DNA of 64,000 nt, from positions 62,001 through 126,000 of the forward strand of contig JBCCML010000006.1 in assembly GCA_039026375.1 (NCBI GenBank), read 5' to 3'. Every line of letters starts with the position of its first letter. Within the stretch, counting starts at the first letter, position 1. Origin of the DNA: Thermohalobaculum sp039026375 (GTDB taxonomy: Bacteria; Pseudomonadota; Alphaproteobacteria; Rhodobacterales; Rhodobacteraceae). The notes under the pieces were generated by a model. It was given only the letters and a program-made list of their open reading frames with translations, had not been told where the DNA came from and did no database searches. Both the position numbers and the translations under genes were made by a program. Below are positions 8,373 to 18,174 of the stretch, in pieces.

Positions 8373-11162
8373 ATGCTGGGTTTGGGCTCGATTGCCAAGA
8401 AGGTCTTCGGCACGACGAATGACCGCAAGGTCAAGGGCATGCGCAAGACGGTCGAGACCGTGAACGCGCTGGAGCCGGAGATGGAGGCGCTGTCCGACGA
8501 AGCGTTGACCGCCAAAACCCAGGAGTTCCGCGACCGCGTGGCCCAGGGCGAGAGCCTGGATGATCTGTTGCCAGAGGCCTTCGCCGTCGTGCGCGAGGCG
8601 TCGAAACGCACGCTGGGTCTGCGCCCCTTCGACGTGCAGATCATCGGCGGGCAGGTGCTGCACGAAGGCCGGATCGCCGAGATGAAGACGGGTGAGGGAA
8701 AGACCCTGGTCGCGACAATGCCGGTTTACCTGAATGCCCTGGAGCAAAAGGGTGTGCATGTCGTCACCGTCAACGACTATCTGGCCCGCCGTGACGCGGA
8801 ATGGATGGGCGAGATCTATACATTCCTGGGCCTGACGGTCGGGGTTGTCGTGCCAGGGATGGAGGACGCCCAGCGCAAAGCTGCCTATGAATGCGACGTC
8901 ACCTACGCGACGAACAACGAGCTGGGTTTCGACTATCTGCGCGACAACATGAAGTTCCGCCTGGACGACATGGCGCAGCGGGGCCACCGGTTTGCCATTG
9001 TCGACGAGGTCGACAGCATCCTGATCGATGAGGCGCGGACGCCACTAATCATCTCGGGCCCCGTGCAGGACCAGACGGAGATGTATGTCTCGATCGACAA
9101 GCTGATCCCGTCGCTCACGGACGAACACTATGAGATCGATGAAAAGATGCGCACCGTCGTTCTGAACGACGAGGGCAACGAGGCGATCGAAGAGATGCTG
9201 CTGAAGGGCGGCATGATCGAAGACGGGACGACGATGTACGACCCGCAGAACGTCAGCTACGTTCACCACGTCAACCAGGCCCTGCGCGCGCACAAGCTGT
9301 TTCAAAGGGACCGCGACTACATCGTCAAAGGCGGTAAGGTCATCATCATCGACGAGTTCACCGGCCGCATGATGGAAGGGCGCCGCTATGGCGACGGTCT
9401 GCACCAGGCGCTGGAGGCGAAGGAGAGCGCGGCCATCCAGCCCGAGAACGTGACGATGGCGTCGATCACGTTCCAAAACTACTTCCGCCTATACCACAAA
9501 TTGGCCGGCATGACCGGGACCGCGCTGACCGAGGCGGCGGAGTTCATGGACATCTACGGCCTGGACGTGGTCGAAGTGCCGACGAACCTGCCCGTGGTCC
9601 GCAAGGATGAGGATGATCAGGTCTTCCGCACCGTCGAGGAGAAGGACAAGGCCATCGTCGAGGAAATCCGCGATGGTCAATCCCGCGGCCAGCCCATTTT
9701 GGTGGGCACCACCTCGATCGAGAAGTCCGAGCATCTGTCGGCCATGCTGAAAAAGGGGGGCGTGCGCCACCAGGTGCTGAACGCGCGCTTCCACGAGCAA
9801 GAGGCGGGCATCGTCGCCCAGGCGGGTGTGCCGGGTGCAGTCACCATTGCCACCAACATGGCGGGCCGGGGCACCGACATTAAACTGGGCGGCAATGCCG
9901 AGTTCCGCATCGCCGAGGAGACGAAGGACGTCACGGAGGAGGCCAAGATCGCCGCGATCACGTCGAAGATCGAGGCGGAGGTCGAGGCCGGTCGTCAGAA
10001 GGCGCTGGCAGCCGGGGGGCTGTGGGTCATCGCTTCGGAACGCCATGAAAGCCGGCGCATCGACAACCAGCTGCGCGGTCGCTCTGGCCGACAAGGCGAT
10101 CCGGGCCGCACCAGCTTCTACCTCAGCCTCAAGGACGATCTGATGCGGCGCTTCGGGTCAGACCGGATCGATAACATGCTGGGCAAGCTGGGGCTGGAAG
10201 AAGGCGAGGCGATCATCCACCCATGGGTGAACAAGGCCATCGAAAAGGCGCAGGGCAAGGTCGAGACTTTCCACTTCGACGCGCGCAAACAGATCCTGAA
10301 ATTCGACGACGTCATGAACGATCAGCGCAAGGCCATCTTCGGTCAGCGCCGGGAGTTCATGGAGGCCGAGGATCTGTCCGAGTCGATCCGCGACATGCGC
10401 CACGAGGTGATCGACAATCTGGTGTCCGAGCACATTCCGGAACGCGCCTATGCCGATCAGTGGGACACGGACGGCTTGCAGGAAGCGGTGCTGACCCAGT
10501 TGGGCGTCGATCTGCCGGTCAAGGATTGGGCCGAGGAAGAGGGCGTCGACGACGAGCAGATCCGCGAGCGTCTCTACGACGCGACCGATGCGGCCCAGGC
10601 CGAGAAGGAAGAGAAGATCGGCGCAGAGGGCATGCGCGAGATCGAAAAGAGCCTGCTGCTGCAGATCCTGGACAACCAGTGGCGCGAGCACCTGGTGATG
10701 CTGGAGCATCTGCGCTCTGTGGTCGGGCTTCGGGGCTATGCGCAGCGTGACCCGCTGAACGAGTATAAGCGCGAGGCGTTTGAGCTGTTCAACGGTCTGA
10801 TTGGGCAGTTGCGCTCTGACGTTACCCGCAACCTCGGCATGATGCGGCCGCTGACCCCCGAGGAGCAGGAGGCGCGCCAGCGCCAGATTGCCGAAGCGGA
10901 AACCCGCATGCGCGCGCAACTTGAGGAACAACTTCGCCAGCGCGAGGCGGCGGCGGCCATCGGTGCTGCGGCCCTGGCCGGTGCGCCCGAGGCCGAGAAC
11001 GTGGCCGAACAGGCGGCGACGCTCGCCCAGCGGTCAGCTGCCCAATCGGTTGCTGTCGTTGATCCTGATGATCCCGACACCTGGGGCAAAATTGGGCGGA
11101 ATGCACCTTGTCCCTGCGGATCTGGCAAGAAGTTCAAACACTGCCACGGGCGAGCCGCTTAA
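8373..11162 (+). CDS. secA: Preprotein translocase subunit SecA
   Basis: 929 residues, full length for alphaproteobacterial SecA. ATG at 8373 was chosen because AGGAGA precedes it by about 10 bases and MLGLGSIAKKVFG is the usual N-terminus; a reading from 8313 would add 20 unrelated residues. Visible motifs are Walker A region MKTGEGKTLVAT, VNDYLARRDAEWM, DEVDSILIDEARTPLIISGP, the NMAGRGTDI helicase motif, and the C-terminal zinc/SecB-binding tail CPCGSGKKFKHCHG. It powers Sec export with ATP at the SecYEG channel. It is divergent from the parvulin gene, sharing a ~217-bp intergenic region. Confidence 0.97.
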   Translation: MLGLGSIAKKVFGTTNDRKVKGMRKTVETVNALEPEMEALSDEALTAKTQEFRDRVAQGESLDDLLPEAFAVVREASKRTLGLRPFDVQIIGGQVLHEGRIAEMKTGEGKTLVATMPVYLNALEQKGVHVVTVNDYLARRDAEWMGEIYTFLGLTVGVVVPGMEDAQRKAAYECDVTYATNNELGFDYLRDNMKFRLDDMAQRGHRFAIVDEVDSILIDEARTPLIISGPVQDQTEMYVSIDKLIPSLTDEHYEIDEKMRTVVLNDEGNEAIEEMLLKGGMIEDGTTMYDPQNVSYVHHVNQALRAHKLFQRDRDYIVKGGKVIIIDEFTGRMMEGRRYGDGLHQALEAKESAAIQPENVTMASITFQNYFRLYHKLAGMTGTALTEAAEFMDIYGLDVVEVPTNLPVVRKDEDDQVFRTVEEKDKAIVEEIRDGQSRGQPILVGTTSIEKSEHLSAMLKKGGVRHQVLNARFHEQEAGIVAQAGVPGAVTIATNMAGRGTDIKLGGNAEFRIAEETKDVTEEAKIAAITSKIEAEVEAGRQKALAAGGLWVIASERHESRRIDNQLRGRSGRQGDPGRTSFYLSLKDDLMRRFGSDRIDNMLGKLGLEEGEAIIHPWVNKAIEKAQGKVETFHFDARKQILKFDDVMNDQRKAIFGQRREFMEAEDLSESIRDMRHEVIDNLVSEHIPERAYADQWDTDGLQEAVLTQLGVDLPVKDWAEEEGVDDEQIRERLYDATDAAQAEKEEKIGAEGMREIEKSLLLQILDNQWREHLVMLEHLRSVVGLRGYAQRDPLNEYKREAFELFNGLIGQLRSDVTRNLGMMRPLTPEEQEARQRQIAEAETRMRAQLEEQLRQREAAAAIGAAALAGAPEAENVAEQAATLAQRSAAQSVAVVDPDDPDTWGKIGRNAPCPCGSGKKFKHCHGRAA

Positions 11163-11431
11163 ACTGCTCGGCTGAGATTGGCGCGGACGCCAAATAGGTG
11201 TGTGCGTTGGCCATAGGATCTTCCGCGTTCGGAGAGTTTGTGCTTGCTCCTGGCCAGGTGGGCTCAATTACTGAATAGGATCGTGATTTAGTCAGCCATC
11301 GAATTTGACTAATGTCCTTGATGTCGCCACATCTACAATTCACACGCCCAAGGGGAACGGTTGGGTGATGTCCGCGCAGGGGTTGTCTGAATGACCTGCA
11401 AGGAAGTGAGAACGGCAGGAGCGCTTGGCGC

Positions 11432-13888
11432 GTGTTCAAAGACGATAAAATGATATCGGTCTTTACGGTGGTCGTGCTGTTGATCGCCTTCGGCACCCTG
11501 CTGCAACGCGCTGACGGAACTGGTTGGTTTTCGGGCGAGGATAGCGCGCCGGACCCACCGCCGACCTCGGCTGTTCGCGTTGTTGCGCTATTCGACGAGC
11601 AGGTGCGGGCAACCGCCGGTCAGTTGGTCCGCATTCCTGTTCTTGAAAACGATCTTGGCATCGGGCCCGAGCAAGAAAGAGCACTCACGATTGTTCGGGA
11701 GCCGTCTTGTGGCCAGTTGTTTGTGCAGGGCGGTGCGCTGCAATACCTGCCAGATGCCGGCTGCAGTGGCCGACAGAATATTTCCTATACAGTGCCAGGG
11801 GCGCCGGACGGCGTGATTGGCACTACCACCGTCGTGGTTGTTGCTGCGGAAACCGAAACCGCACCACCTGGTGGCTCGCTTCCGCCCCTGGCCGGCGTTG
11901 AACCTTCGGACGTCGCATTGCAGCCGGCACCTGCTGGGACTGACGCGTCGGTCGAAGTCACGGCGGTTGAAGCGGCCACGCAGTCTCCGCCGACACCATC
12001 TGCCGATCTGCCCGGTGCCGAAGCGGCCAGAAACGCGCCCGTCGTTGCCAATCCAGAGCTTGCGCCAGGCACGCAAGCCGTCCCGTCGCTGCCCAGCACC
12101 TCTGCCCCGGCGATCCCGGATGTTGCGCCGGAAGATGCTGATCCCGATTTGGTAGCGGTGCCAGGACCAGCTTCCGGACAGGCACCCAATGCTGACAGTC
12201 TAGGCCCTGTTCCCGCGGCGCCGACGCTGAGCAGTCAGCCGGTGCCCGAGATCGACGTGGTGGAACCGCCAGAAATCACCGGTGTTGCTCAGAGTGACAC
12301 GCCGCTGGATAGCCCACCTGGCGCCGAAACAAGTGATGGCGCCACACAGTCCGCGCCCATTGCACTGCAGGGACCGGGTTTGGGCGCCGCCGGCGGCGAG
12401 CCTTCATCTGCGGCACCAACCCAGCAGGCATCGGCACCCGCGACCGAGCCGACTTATACTGAGCCCGCCCTGGGCAACCCTTCGGAGGAACCCATCGACG
12501 TTGGAACGCTTGCTGCGGCGGGATCTGCCCCTCAAGCTGCGGCGCCGTCCACCGAAGCGCGTACAGGATCTTTGAGCACCGCACCGACGACTACTGGAAC
12601 CTTGCCAGCCAATCCGACAGTCCCGGCACCTGATCCGGTGCTCAGTTTAAACGATCCGGCTTTCCGCCGTGCGCCCACTGGCAGCCAAGTGAGCGGCTCA
12701 CCCCGTGAATGGATGCGGCGCATTACTCGGGCGGCCACACCGGCCGACACGCGACCGGTTCTGCGTGACGGTGGTGTACTGGCGCTTGCCGAGAATGATG
12801 CGCCAGCGGCCGATTTCATGGTCGTCGTCTTCGAGCGACGCGAACCTGTCAACGTCGCGCCTGCGCCGCCAGCTGGCAGTCTGTCACCTGATCGCGATGG
12901 GTTAAGTGTCTTTGAGGCCGCGCCGGGCGGCCAAGGCACGCTACAAACCATAAGCCTGCCGCAACCGAGCGGAACGATTGCCGGCAGTGTGCTAGGTGCC
13001 GCGTTGCCTGTCTTGCCGTTAGATGGGGCTCAGGGACCCTTAGTGACGCCGACACCGGAAGAAGACCAGCCGTTGCCCCCGCCCGCGCCACGCGGTGTGG
13101 CCGCCAGCGGCACACCGGAGAACGCGGCGGACGTCGACGTCGCAGCACTGCCTGCGCCGGACTTGGAATGCACTGTCCCGCCATCGATGACGTTGGACGT
13201 GCGACGCGCGGGCCGAACGATCGTCAGCATCGTTGCGCCTTGCCAGGCCGGTTCGGTGGGTGAACTCACGTACTCCCAAATGAAGATTGCGATGCCGCTG
13301 GATCGTGACGGTCGCGGGCAGATCACTGCCCTTGGCTTCGAGCCAAACGCCCCAGCGGTGTTAGACCTGCCAGGAGCCCAGCCAATTGATTTTGACCTCC
13401 CGTTCAAGGGGATGAACCGTGTTTCTCGCGTGGCATTGGTCTGGGATCACCCGATTGATCTGGAGCTGAATGCATTGGAGTTCGGCGCAACTCTGGGATC
13501 AACTGCGCACGTCAACCCGTTGAACCGGCGCGATTTCGATGTGGTGCGTCGTGACGGTGGTGGCTTCCTGACCAGCTATCGCGGCGAAGCGGGTCGGGGA
13601 CAGAACATCGAGATCTACTCCTACTACAAACGCCCTGGCGGTCCTGTTGGCGCCGTGCAGCTTTTGGTTGAATTCTCGAGTCGCAGCCGGGACCGTCTCG
13701 ATACGGCATGCGGCGACGGCCCGTACGCAGCGCCGGGCTACCGCGTGCTTCGGACTGATAAAGGAGCGTTTGACCGACCGACTCAAGGCCGGCTGGCGGC
13801 GATTGCATGCTCAGATGTTGCGCCAGAAGTTGCAGATAAGCAGTTGATTTCCGGTGCAGTTGCCGATTTACTCGTCATCCGAGACTGA
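11432..13888 (+). CDS. Large Pro/Ala-rich envelope protein with cadherin/Ig-like domain (function unknown)
   Basis: 818 residues starting at GTG 11432, with AGGAG 10 bases upstream; an ATG at 11450 is the alternative but has no Shine-Dalgarno. One membrane segment or uncleaved signal (VFTVVVLLIAFGTLL) lies near residues 9-23. Residues ~45-125 look like a tandem cadherin/Ig-like 'Big' domain (VLENDLGIG ... QYLPDAGCSGRQNISYTV). Residues ~125-590 are a long disordered Pro/Ala/Thr linker. Residues ~595-818 form a compact domain with conserved-looking Cys and Trp that I do not recognise. The next gene starts 49 bases later and also encodes an envelope protein, suggesting a pair. Confidence 0.65.
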   Translation: MFKDDKMISVFTVVVLLIAFGTLLQRADGTGWFSGEDSAPDPPPTSAVRVVALFDEQVRATAGQLVRIPVLENDLGIGPEQERALTIVREPSCGQLFVQGGALQYLPDAGCSGRQNISYTVPGAPDGVIGTTTVVVVAAETETAPPGGSLPPLAGVEPSDVALQPAPAGTDASVEVTAVEAATQSPPTPSADLPGAEAARNAPVVANPELAPGTQAVPSLPSTSAPAIPDVAPEDADPDLVAVPGPASGQAPNADSLGPVPAAPTLSSQPVPEIDVVEPPEITGVAQSDTPLDSPPGAETSDGATQSAPIALQGPGLGAAGGEPSSAAPTQQASAPATEPTYTEPALGNPSEEPIDVGTLAAAGSAPQAAAPSTEARTGSLSTAPTTTGTLPANPTVPAPDPVLSLNDPAFRRAPTGSQVSGSPREWMRRITRAATPADTRPVLRDGGVLALAENDAPAADFMVVVFERREPVNVAPAPPAGSLSPDRDGLSVFEAAPGGQGTLQTISLPQPSGTIAGSVLGAALPVLPLDGAQGPLVTPTPEEDQPLPPPAPRGVAASGTPENAADVDVAALPAPDLECTVPPSMTLDVRRAGRTIVSIVAPCQAGSVGELTYSQMKIAMPLDRDGRGQITALGFEPNAPAVLDLPGAQPIDFDLPFKGMNRVSRVALVWDHPIDLELNALEFGATLGSTAHVNPLNRRDFDVVRRDGGGFLTSYRGEAGRGQNIEIYSYYKRPGGPVGAVQLLVEFSSRSRDRLDTACGDGPYAAPGYRVLRTDKGAFDRPTQGRLAAIACSDVAPEVADKQLISGAVADLLVIRD

Positions 13889-13937
13889 AGTTTCGGCAGA
13901 TGGGGTAGCTGCCGAAATGCCGGGGGGCGAGAATCGC

Positions 13938-15548
13938 ATGAATGTGTGGCGCACAGCGAGATCGATGCTGTTTGGTGCGGCATTGTCGGTGACAGGTGCT
14001 TCAATAGCGCAACCGGTGATTGCGCAGGGTAGTCCGGAAGGCACGATCGGGGGCGAGATCACCCTTAAGTCGTCTGATGGATTTACCCAACTACGCGGCA
14101 GGCTTCAGGCCTTCGACGGGGCCGTCTATACGATAGAGACGGTGATCGGGACGATCCAGGTGGACGCGCTTCAGGTGACTTGTGAAGGGGACGCCTGTCC
14201 ACAAGACTTCTTATTCGGCGCAGAGTTCGGCATCCATGGCTCCAACACTGTTGGGGCGGAGTTGATGCCCGCGTTGATCGAAGGTTACGCCGATACGCTT
14301 GATGCAAGCGTGGTCATCGAAGTCGGCCAAGGTGCCCTGCAGCGCACAGTTCGCATCATTCACGACGACGGGCGCGAGATGGCCGCAATCGACCTGATGG
14401 CAGAAGGCTCATCCTCGGCGTTTAGAAGTCTTGGCGAGTCTGTGGCCGAGATTGGCATGTCGGCGCGCCGGATGCGTGATCCCGACCTGGGCGCCCTGTC
14501 GGAGGCAGGAATAGGTGAGCTTCGCGATACAGAGCAGGAGCACATTCTAGCCCTGGACGGCCTGATTGTGATCGTTCATCCGGACAATCCGGTGCGAGCG
14601 TTGAGCCTTGAAGAGATCGCGCTTATCTTCGGTGGCGTCGTGACCAACTGGGCGCAAGTTGGCGGCCGCGATGCGCCGATATCGCTTTATGCTAGGGATG
14701 AACCGTCCGGTACGTTCCAGACATTCGGGTCGTTGGTCCTAGCGCCGTTCGGCGTTGGGATCGACGGCGCGGCTCAGCGCTTTGTTTCGAACATCAGGTT
14801 GTCAGACTCAGTTGCTTCGGACCCGAATGGAATTGGCGTAACCGCTGCGGCTTACGCTCGAGCGTCGAAGGCGCTGCCCATTCGGCAAGATTGCGGGATC
14901 CTGTCTTACCCGACCACGTTCGCCATGAAGGCCGAGGAGTACCCGCTTTCCCGACGCCTATATCTCTATGCGAAACCTGGTCAGCTGACCGCCCACGCCC
15001 GTCAGATCATCGAGTTTGCGAAATCAGAGGGGGCGCAGATGCTGATTGCCGAGGCTGGGTTTGTGAACCAGGAGGTGGAGCGCTTGGCCATGAACGCCCA
15101 AGGCGCCCGCCTCGTGCATGGTCTGACCAACGAACCTGAGGTGCCGTTCAGCCAGGTCCGACAGATGTTGTCGAACCTGTCGGACGGCGAACGGCTTTCG
15201 ACGACCTTGCGGTTTCAACGCGGAACCACCCAGTTGACCCCCAAAAGTCAATTAGATGTGGAGCGGCTGGCCGCGGACATTGCGGCGGGGGTTTTTGGGC
15301 AGAAAGAGATCGTCCTTGTTGGGTTCACTGACTCGGTGGGGCAGTTCAACCTAAACCTGGGCCTTTCAATTCGTCGGGCCGCGGCGGTCGAGGGCGTATT
15401 GCGGACATCGGTCGCGCCAGGCGCCTTGGATGGCGCGGCGATCTCCGTCGAAGGATACGGCGAACTGCTGCCAGTCGGCTGCAACACCAATCCACAGGGC
15501 CGCGGCGCAAACCGCCGGGTCGAAGTTTGGGTGCGCGACCCCCGTTGA
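13938..15548 (+). CDS. Phosphate-binding-protein-like / OmpA fusion lipid- or peptidoglycan-associated protein
   Basis: 536 residues from ATG 13938, preceded by GGGGGGCGAG and giving a proper signal peptide (MLFGAALSVTGASIAQPVIAQ). The open frame reaches 13854, but that part overlaps the previous gene. Residues ~30-120 are a beta-rich domain of unknown type. Residues ~195-400 match PstS-like periplasmic binding proteins (LSLEEIALIFGGVVTNWAQVGG, YARDEPSGTFQTF). Residues ~420-532 are an OmpA-type peptidoglycan-binding domain (LRFQRGTTQLT, IVLVGFTDSVG, LSIRRAAAVEGVL, GANRRVEVWV). The fusion would tether an anion-binding module to the cell wall; the ligand is unknown. Confidence 0.8.
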   Translation: MNVWRTARSMLFGAALSVTGASIAQPVIAQGSPEGTIGGEITLKSSDGFTQLRGRLQAFDGAVYTIETVIGTIQVDALQVTCEGDACPQDFLFGAEFGIHGSNTVGAELMPALIEGYADTLDASVVIEVGQGALQRTVRIIHDDGREMAAIDLMAEGSSSAFRSLGESVAEIGMSARRMRDPDLGALSEAGIGELRDTEQEHILALDGLIVIVHPDNPVRALSLEEIALIFGGVVTNWAQVGGRDAPISLYARDEPSGTFQTFGSLVLAPFGVGIDGAAQRFVSNIRLSDSVASDPNGIGVTAAAYARASKALPIRQDCGILSYPTTFAMKAEEYPLSRRLYLYAKPGQLTAHARQIIEFAKSEGAQMLIAEAGFVNQEVERLAMNAQGARLVHGLTNEPEVPFSQVRQMLSNLSDGERLSTTLRFQRGTTQLTPKSQLDVERLAADIAAGVFGQKEIVLVGFTDSVGQFNLNLGLSIRRAAAVEGVLRTSVAPGALDGAAISVEGYGELLPVGCNTNPQGRGANRRVEVWVRDPR

Positions 15549-15683
15549 TCTTCTGCCGATGAATTGACATGGATCAGAGTGTTCGAACGTGGCTCTGACC
15601 TATAGGGTTGCGTCAACGAAACACGCGGGTTGCAACGCTACACCCAGGGGTCGGGCGGCCCACTGCGGGGAGAGGATGAGGAC

Positions 15684-16865
15684 ATGGCAAGAGACATCGT
15701 GATTTTGGACGGTGCACGTACAGCGATCGGCACCTTTGGGGGCACGTTAGCGGGCACTGCGCCCATCGCTCTTGCCACCCACGTCTCGAAAGAGGCTCTG
15801 TCGCGAGCGGGAGTTGAGGGCGGACAGATCGGGCATGTGGTGTTCGGTCATGTGATCAACACCGAGCCTCGTGACATGTATCTCAGTCGCGTGGCGGCGA
15901 TCGGTGCGGGCATTCCGGATTCGACGCCTGCGATGAACGTGAACCGCCTGTGTGGCTCAGGCGCCCAGGCCATTGTCAGCTGCATTCAATCGCTGGCACT
16001 GGGGGATGCGGACTTTGCTTTGGCCGGAGGGGCCGAGTCGATGTCGAAGAGCCCGCATGCGATGCAGACTGCGCGGTTTGGTCAGAAGATGGGTGACACC
16101 AAGATCGTCGACATGATGATCGGCGCGCTCAACTGTCCTTTTGGAACGGGGCATATGGGCGTGACGGCTGAGAACGTTGCCGCCGAGCACCAAATCACCC
16201 GCGATGATCAGGATGCGTTCGCATTGGAAAGCCAACGACGGACCGGCGTTGCCCAGGATGAAGGTCGATTTGCCGGTCAGATCACGCCATTCACGATCTC
16301 GACCCGCAAGGGCGACATCGTCTTTGACAAAGATGAACACGCAAAGCCTGCGACAACGCCTGAGGACCTGGCAAAGCTGCGCCCCGTCTTCAAAAAGGAC
16401 GGCACGGTAACCGCAGGCAACGCGTCCGGTATCAATGACGGCGCGTCGGCCATTGTACTTGCTGAGGCTGGCGCCGCGGAAGCGGCTGGCGCCAAACCAC
16501 GCGCGCGGGTTCTGGGCTATGCGCATGCTGGCGTACGTCCAGAGGTGATGGGCCTTGGCCCGATCCCGGCGGTTCAAAAGCTGTTGGAACGGACGGGGCT
16601 ATCCGCGGACGACTTCGACGTCATCGAATCGAACGAAGCATTCGCAGCGCAAGCCTGTGCCGTGAACAAACGCTTGGGTCTTGATCCATCCAAGGTGAAT
16701 CCGAACGGCGGCGCGATTGCCTTGGGTCACCCTATCGGGGCAACGGGTGCGATCATCACGTTGAAGTGCCTGGCCGAACTGGAGCGCACGGGCGGCTCTA
16801 AAGGCCTTATCACCATGTGCATCGGCGGCGGTCAGGGGATCGCTCTGGCAATCGAGCGGGTCTAA
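15684..16865 (+). CDS. Acetyl-CoA C-acyltransferase (thiolase family, BktB/AtoB-like)
   Basis: 393 residues starting at MARDIVILDGARTAIG; AGAGGATGAGG precedes ATG 15684, and an 18-residue upstream extension was rejected. Thiolase active-site elements are present: the nucleophilic Cys in NRLCGSGAQA (~residue 90), NEAFAAQ, the GGAIALGHPIGATGA His (~350), and the second Cys in MCIGGGQGIA (~381). The enzyme condenses or cleaves acyl-CoA with acetyl-CoA, as in beta-oxidation, polyhydroxybutyrate synthesis or ethylmalonyl-CoA metabolism. No pha gene is adjacent, so the precise pathway is open. Confidence 0.92.
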   Translation: MARDIVILDGARTAIGTFGGTLAGTAPIALATHVSKEALSRAGVEGGQIGHVVFGHVINTEPRDMYLSRVAAIGAGIPDSTPAMNVNRLCGSGAQAIVSCIQSLALGDADFALAGGAESMSKSPHAMQTARFGQKMGDTKIVDMMIGALNCPFGTGHMGVTAENVAAEHQITRDDQDAFALESQRRTGVAQDEGRFAGQITPFTISTRKGDIVFDKDEHAKPATTPEDLAKLRPVFKKDGTVTAGNASGINDGASAIVLAEAGAAEAAGAKPRARVLGYAHAGVRPEVMGLGPIPAVQKLLERTGLSADDFDVIESNEAFAAQACAVNKRLGLDPSKVNPNGGAIALGHPIGATGAIITLKCLAELERTGGSKGLITMCIGGGQGIALAIERV

Positions 16866-16871
16866 GCTCGG

Positions 16872-18128
16872 TTATTCGGCCACGGTCCTGCTGGCTTTCG
16901 GGTGTTTTTTCCCCGAAGGCCGATGCGCCAGCTCCGACATCGTAAAGACTTCAAGCCGCCGGTCGAAGTCGGGTAACTCCATCTCGCCGGCGGAGATCCA
17001 GTTGCCGGGTGCGGCCTCGGCGAACTCGGGCGTCGCCAGGACAGGGATCTCCAGCACCTTCGTGTGTGTCTCGATCCGTTGAACCTTGTTGACCACCCGG
17101 CCGATGCCGGAAAAGGCCAGGCGGTCCGGCACGCCGATATTGCCGAACATCACATCGCCCACGGCCAGTGCAATCCCGAATGAGAGGGGCGCACCGCCGG
17201 GCGTGCCCGTCTTGTTGGCATCCGCTGCGGCCTCGATCGCGGCGCGCGCGGCCTTTTCTGCCTTTGCCGAAGCGCCAAGCGGGCAGGATTCGTGCACTGG
17301 GAAGATTGCCAGCACGCCGTCGCCGATGAAGTTGAGAATCTCGCCGCCGTTCTCGATCACCTTACTGGCGGTGCAGGCGAAGTACTGGTTCAACAGCTGC
17401 AAGTAGCTGTCGGGGTCCATCGTATCCGACAATCGGGTCGAGCCCCGCAGGTCAGAGTACCAGACAACGGCCGGGATCCGGGCGCCGTCGCCCAGTTTGA
17501 TGTCGCCTGTCAGGACGCGGTGCCCCGCCGTGGGGCCCAGGTAAGCCGAGCCCAGGTTGTCCATGACGCGGCGCTGGATCGACGCGCGAACCGCAACCGA
17601 GAGCAGTTTCTGGATTCTGCGCAGCGCGTCCAGATCGTCATCGGTGAAACCGCCGTCGCGCTTGGTGGTCCAACTGGCCATCATGCCAGTGCGCCCGCCG
17701 GAGAACTGTTCGACTTCGGCAATGCCGAACTTCGTTGACGTCAACAGGTAATCGGTGAAGCCCTGGGTCTGAAAGTCCTTCAGGACATCGAAGTCCAGCA
17801 GCGCCCCAGGGCCGGTCAGCCGCCGGCGAATGTGCGACAACTCGTGCGTGATCATGTGATAGAATGGGCTGGCCAACCATTCGGCGCTGTAATCGGAGCC
17901 ATGGGTGTATTGCTCCAGCGTCACACCCTTGTCGCGGTGCCAGAAGACGCGCTCGGCCCGGAACAGCGGGTGTAATGTCGGCCAGCTCATGGCTGTGCGG
18001 TCAAGGGGTATGCCTAACCCGTGCAGCCGATTGCACAAGTTCTCGAAGAGCACGACAACGTCGGGGTCGCCGAGGGCCTTGCCGATCAGCCAGTCTTCGA
18101 TCTCGGTGATCAAGGTCGCGTGTGACAT
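16872..18128 (-). CDS. Class III adenylate/guanylate cyclase domain protein
   Basis: 418 residues from the ATG at 18128 (MSHATLITEIEDWL); a longer frame to 18290 would overlap the upstream gene. Residues ~50-200 are a GAF-like sensory region, followed by a class III cyclase domain (~235-400). The two metal-binding Asp positions are visible in WYSDLRGSTRLSD and NFIGDGVLAIFP. The base/transition-state region GRVVNKVQRIETHTK departs from the common VNxAARLE form but keeps Asn and Arg. It should produce cAMP (or cGMP). It lies 46 bases downstream of a cyclic-nucleotide-binding membrane protein on the same strand, a probable signalling operon. Confidence 0.88.
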   Translation of the reverse strand: MSHATLITEIEDWLIGKALGDPDVVVLFENLCNRLHGLGIPLDRTAMSWPTLHPLFRAERVFWHRDKGVTLEQYTHGSDYSAEWLASPFYHMITHELSHIRRRLTGPGALLDFDVLKDFQTQGFTDYLLTSTKFGIAEVEQFSGGRTGMMASWTTKRDGGFTDDDLDALRRIQKLLSVAVRASIQRRVMDNLGSAYLGPTAGHRVLTGDIKLGDGARIPAVVWYSDLRGSTRLSDTMDPDSYLQLLNQYFACTASKVIENGGEILNFIGDGVLAIFPVHESCPLGASAKAEKAARAAIEAAADANKTGTPGGAPLSFGIALAVGDVMFGNIGVPDRLAFSGIGRVVNKVQRIETHTKVLEIPVLATPEFAEAAPGNWISAGEMELPDFDRRLEVFTMSELAHRPSGKKHPKASRTVAE

Positions 18129-18174
18129 CCGGGTTAAGTAGTGCGCGCGCGGGGCTGATGCCAGACCCCGTCCA

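Noticed and set aside
11163..11431. Possible small gene or RNA between secA and the Pro-rich protein
   Set aside because: No ORF with an RBS, no stable terminator and no tRNA-like fold could be supported.
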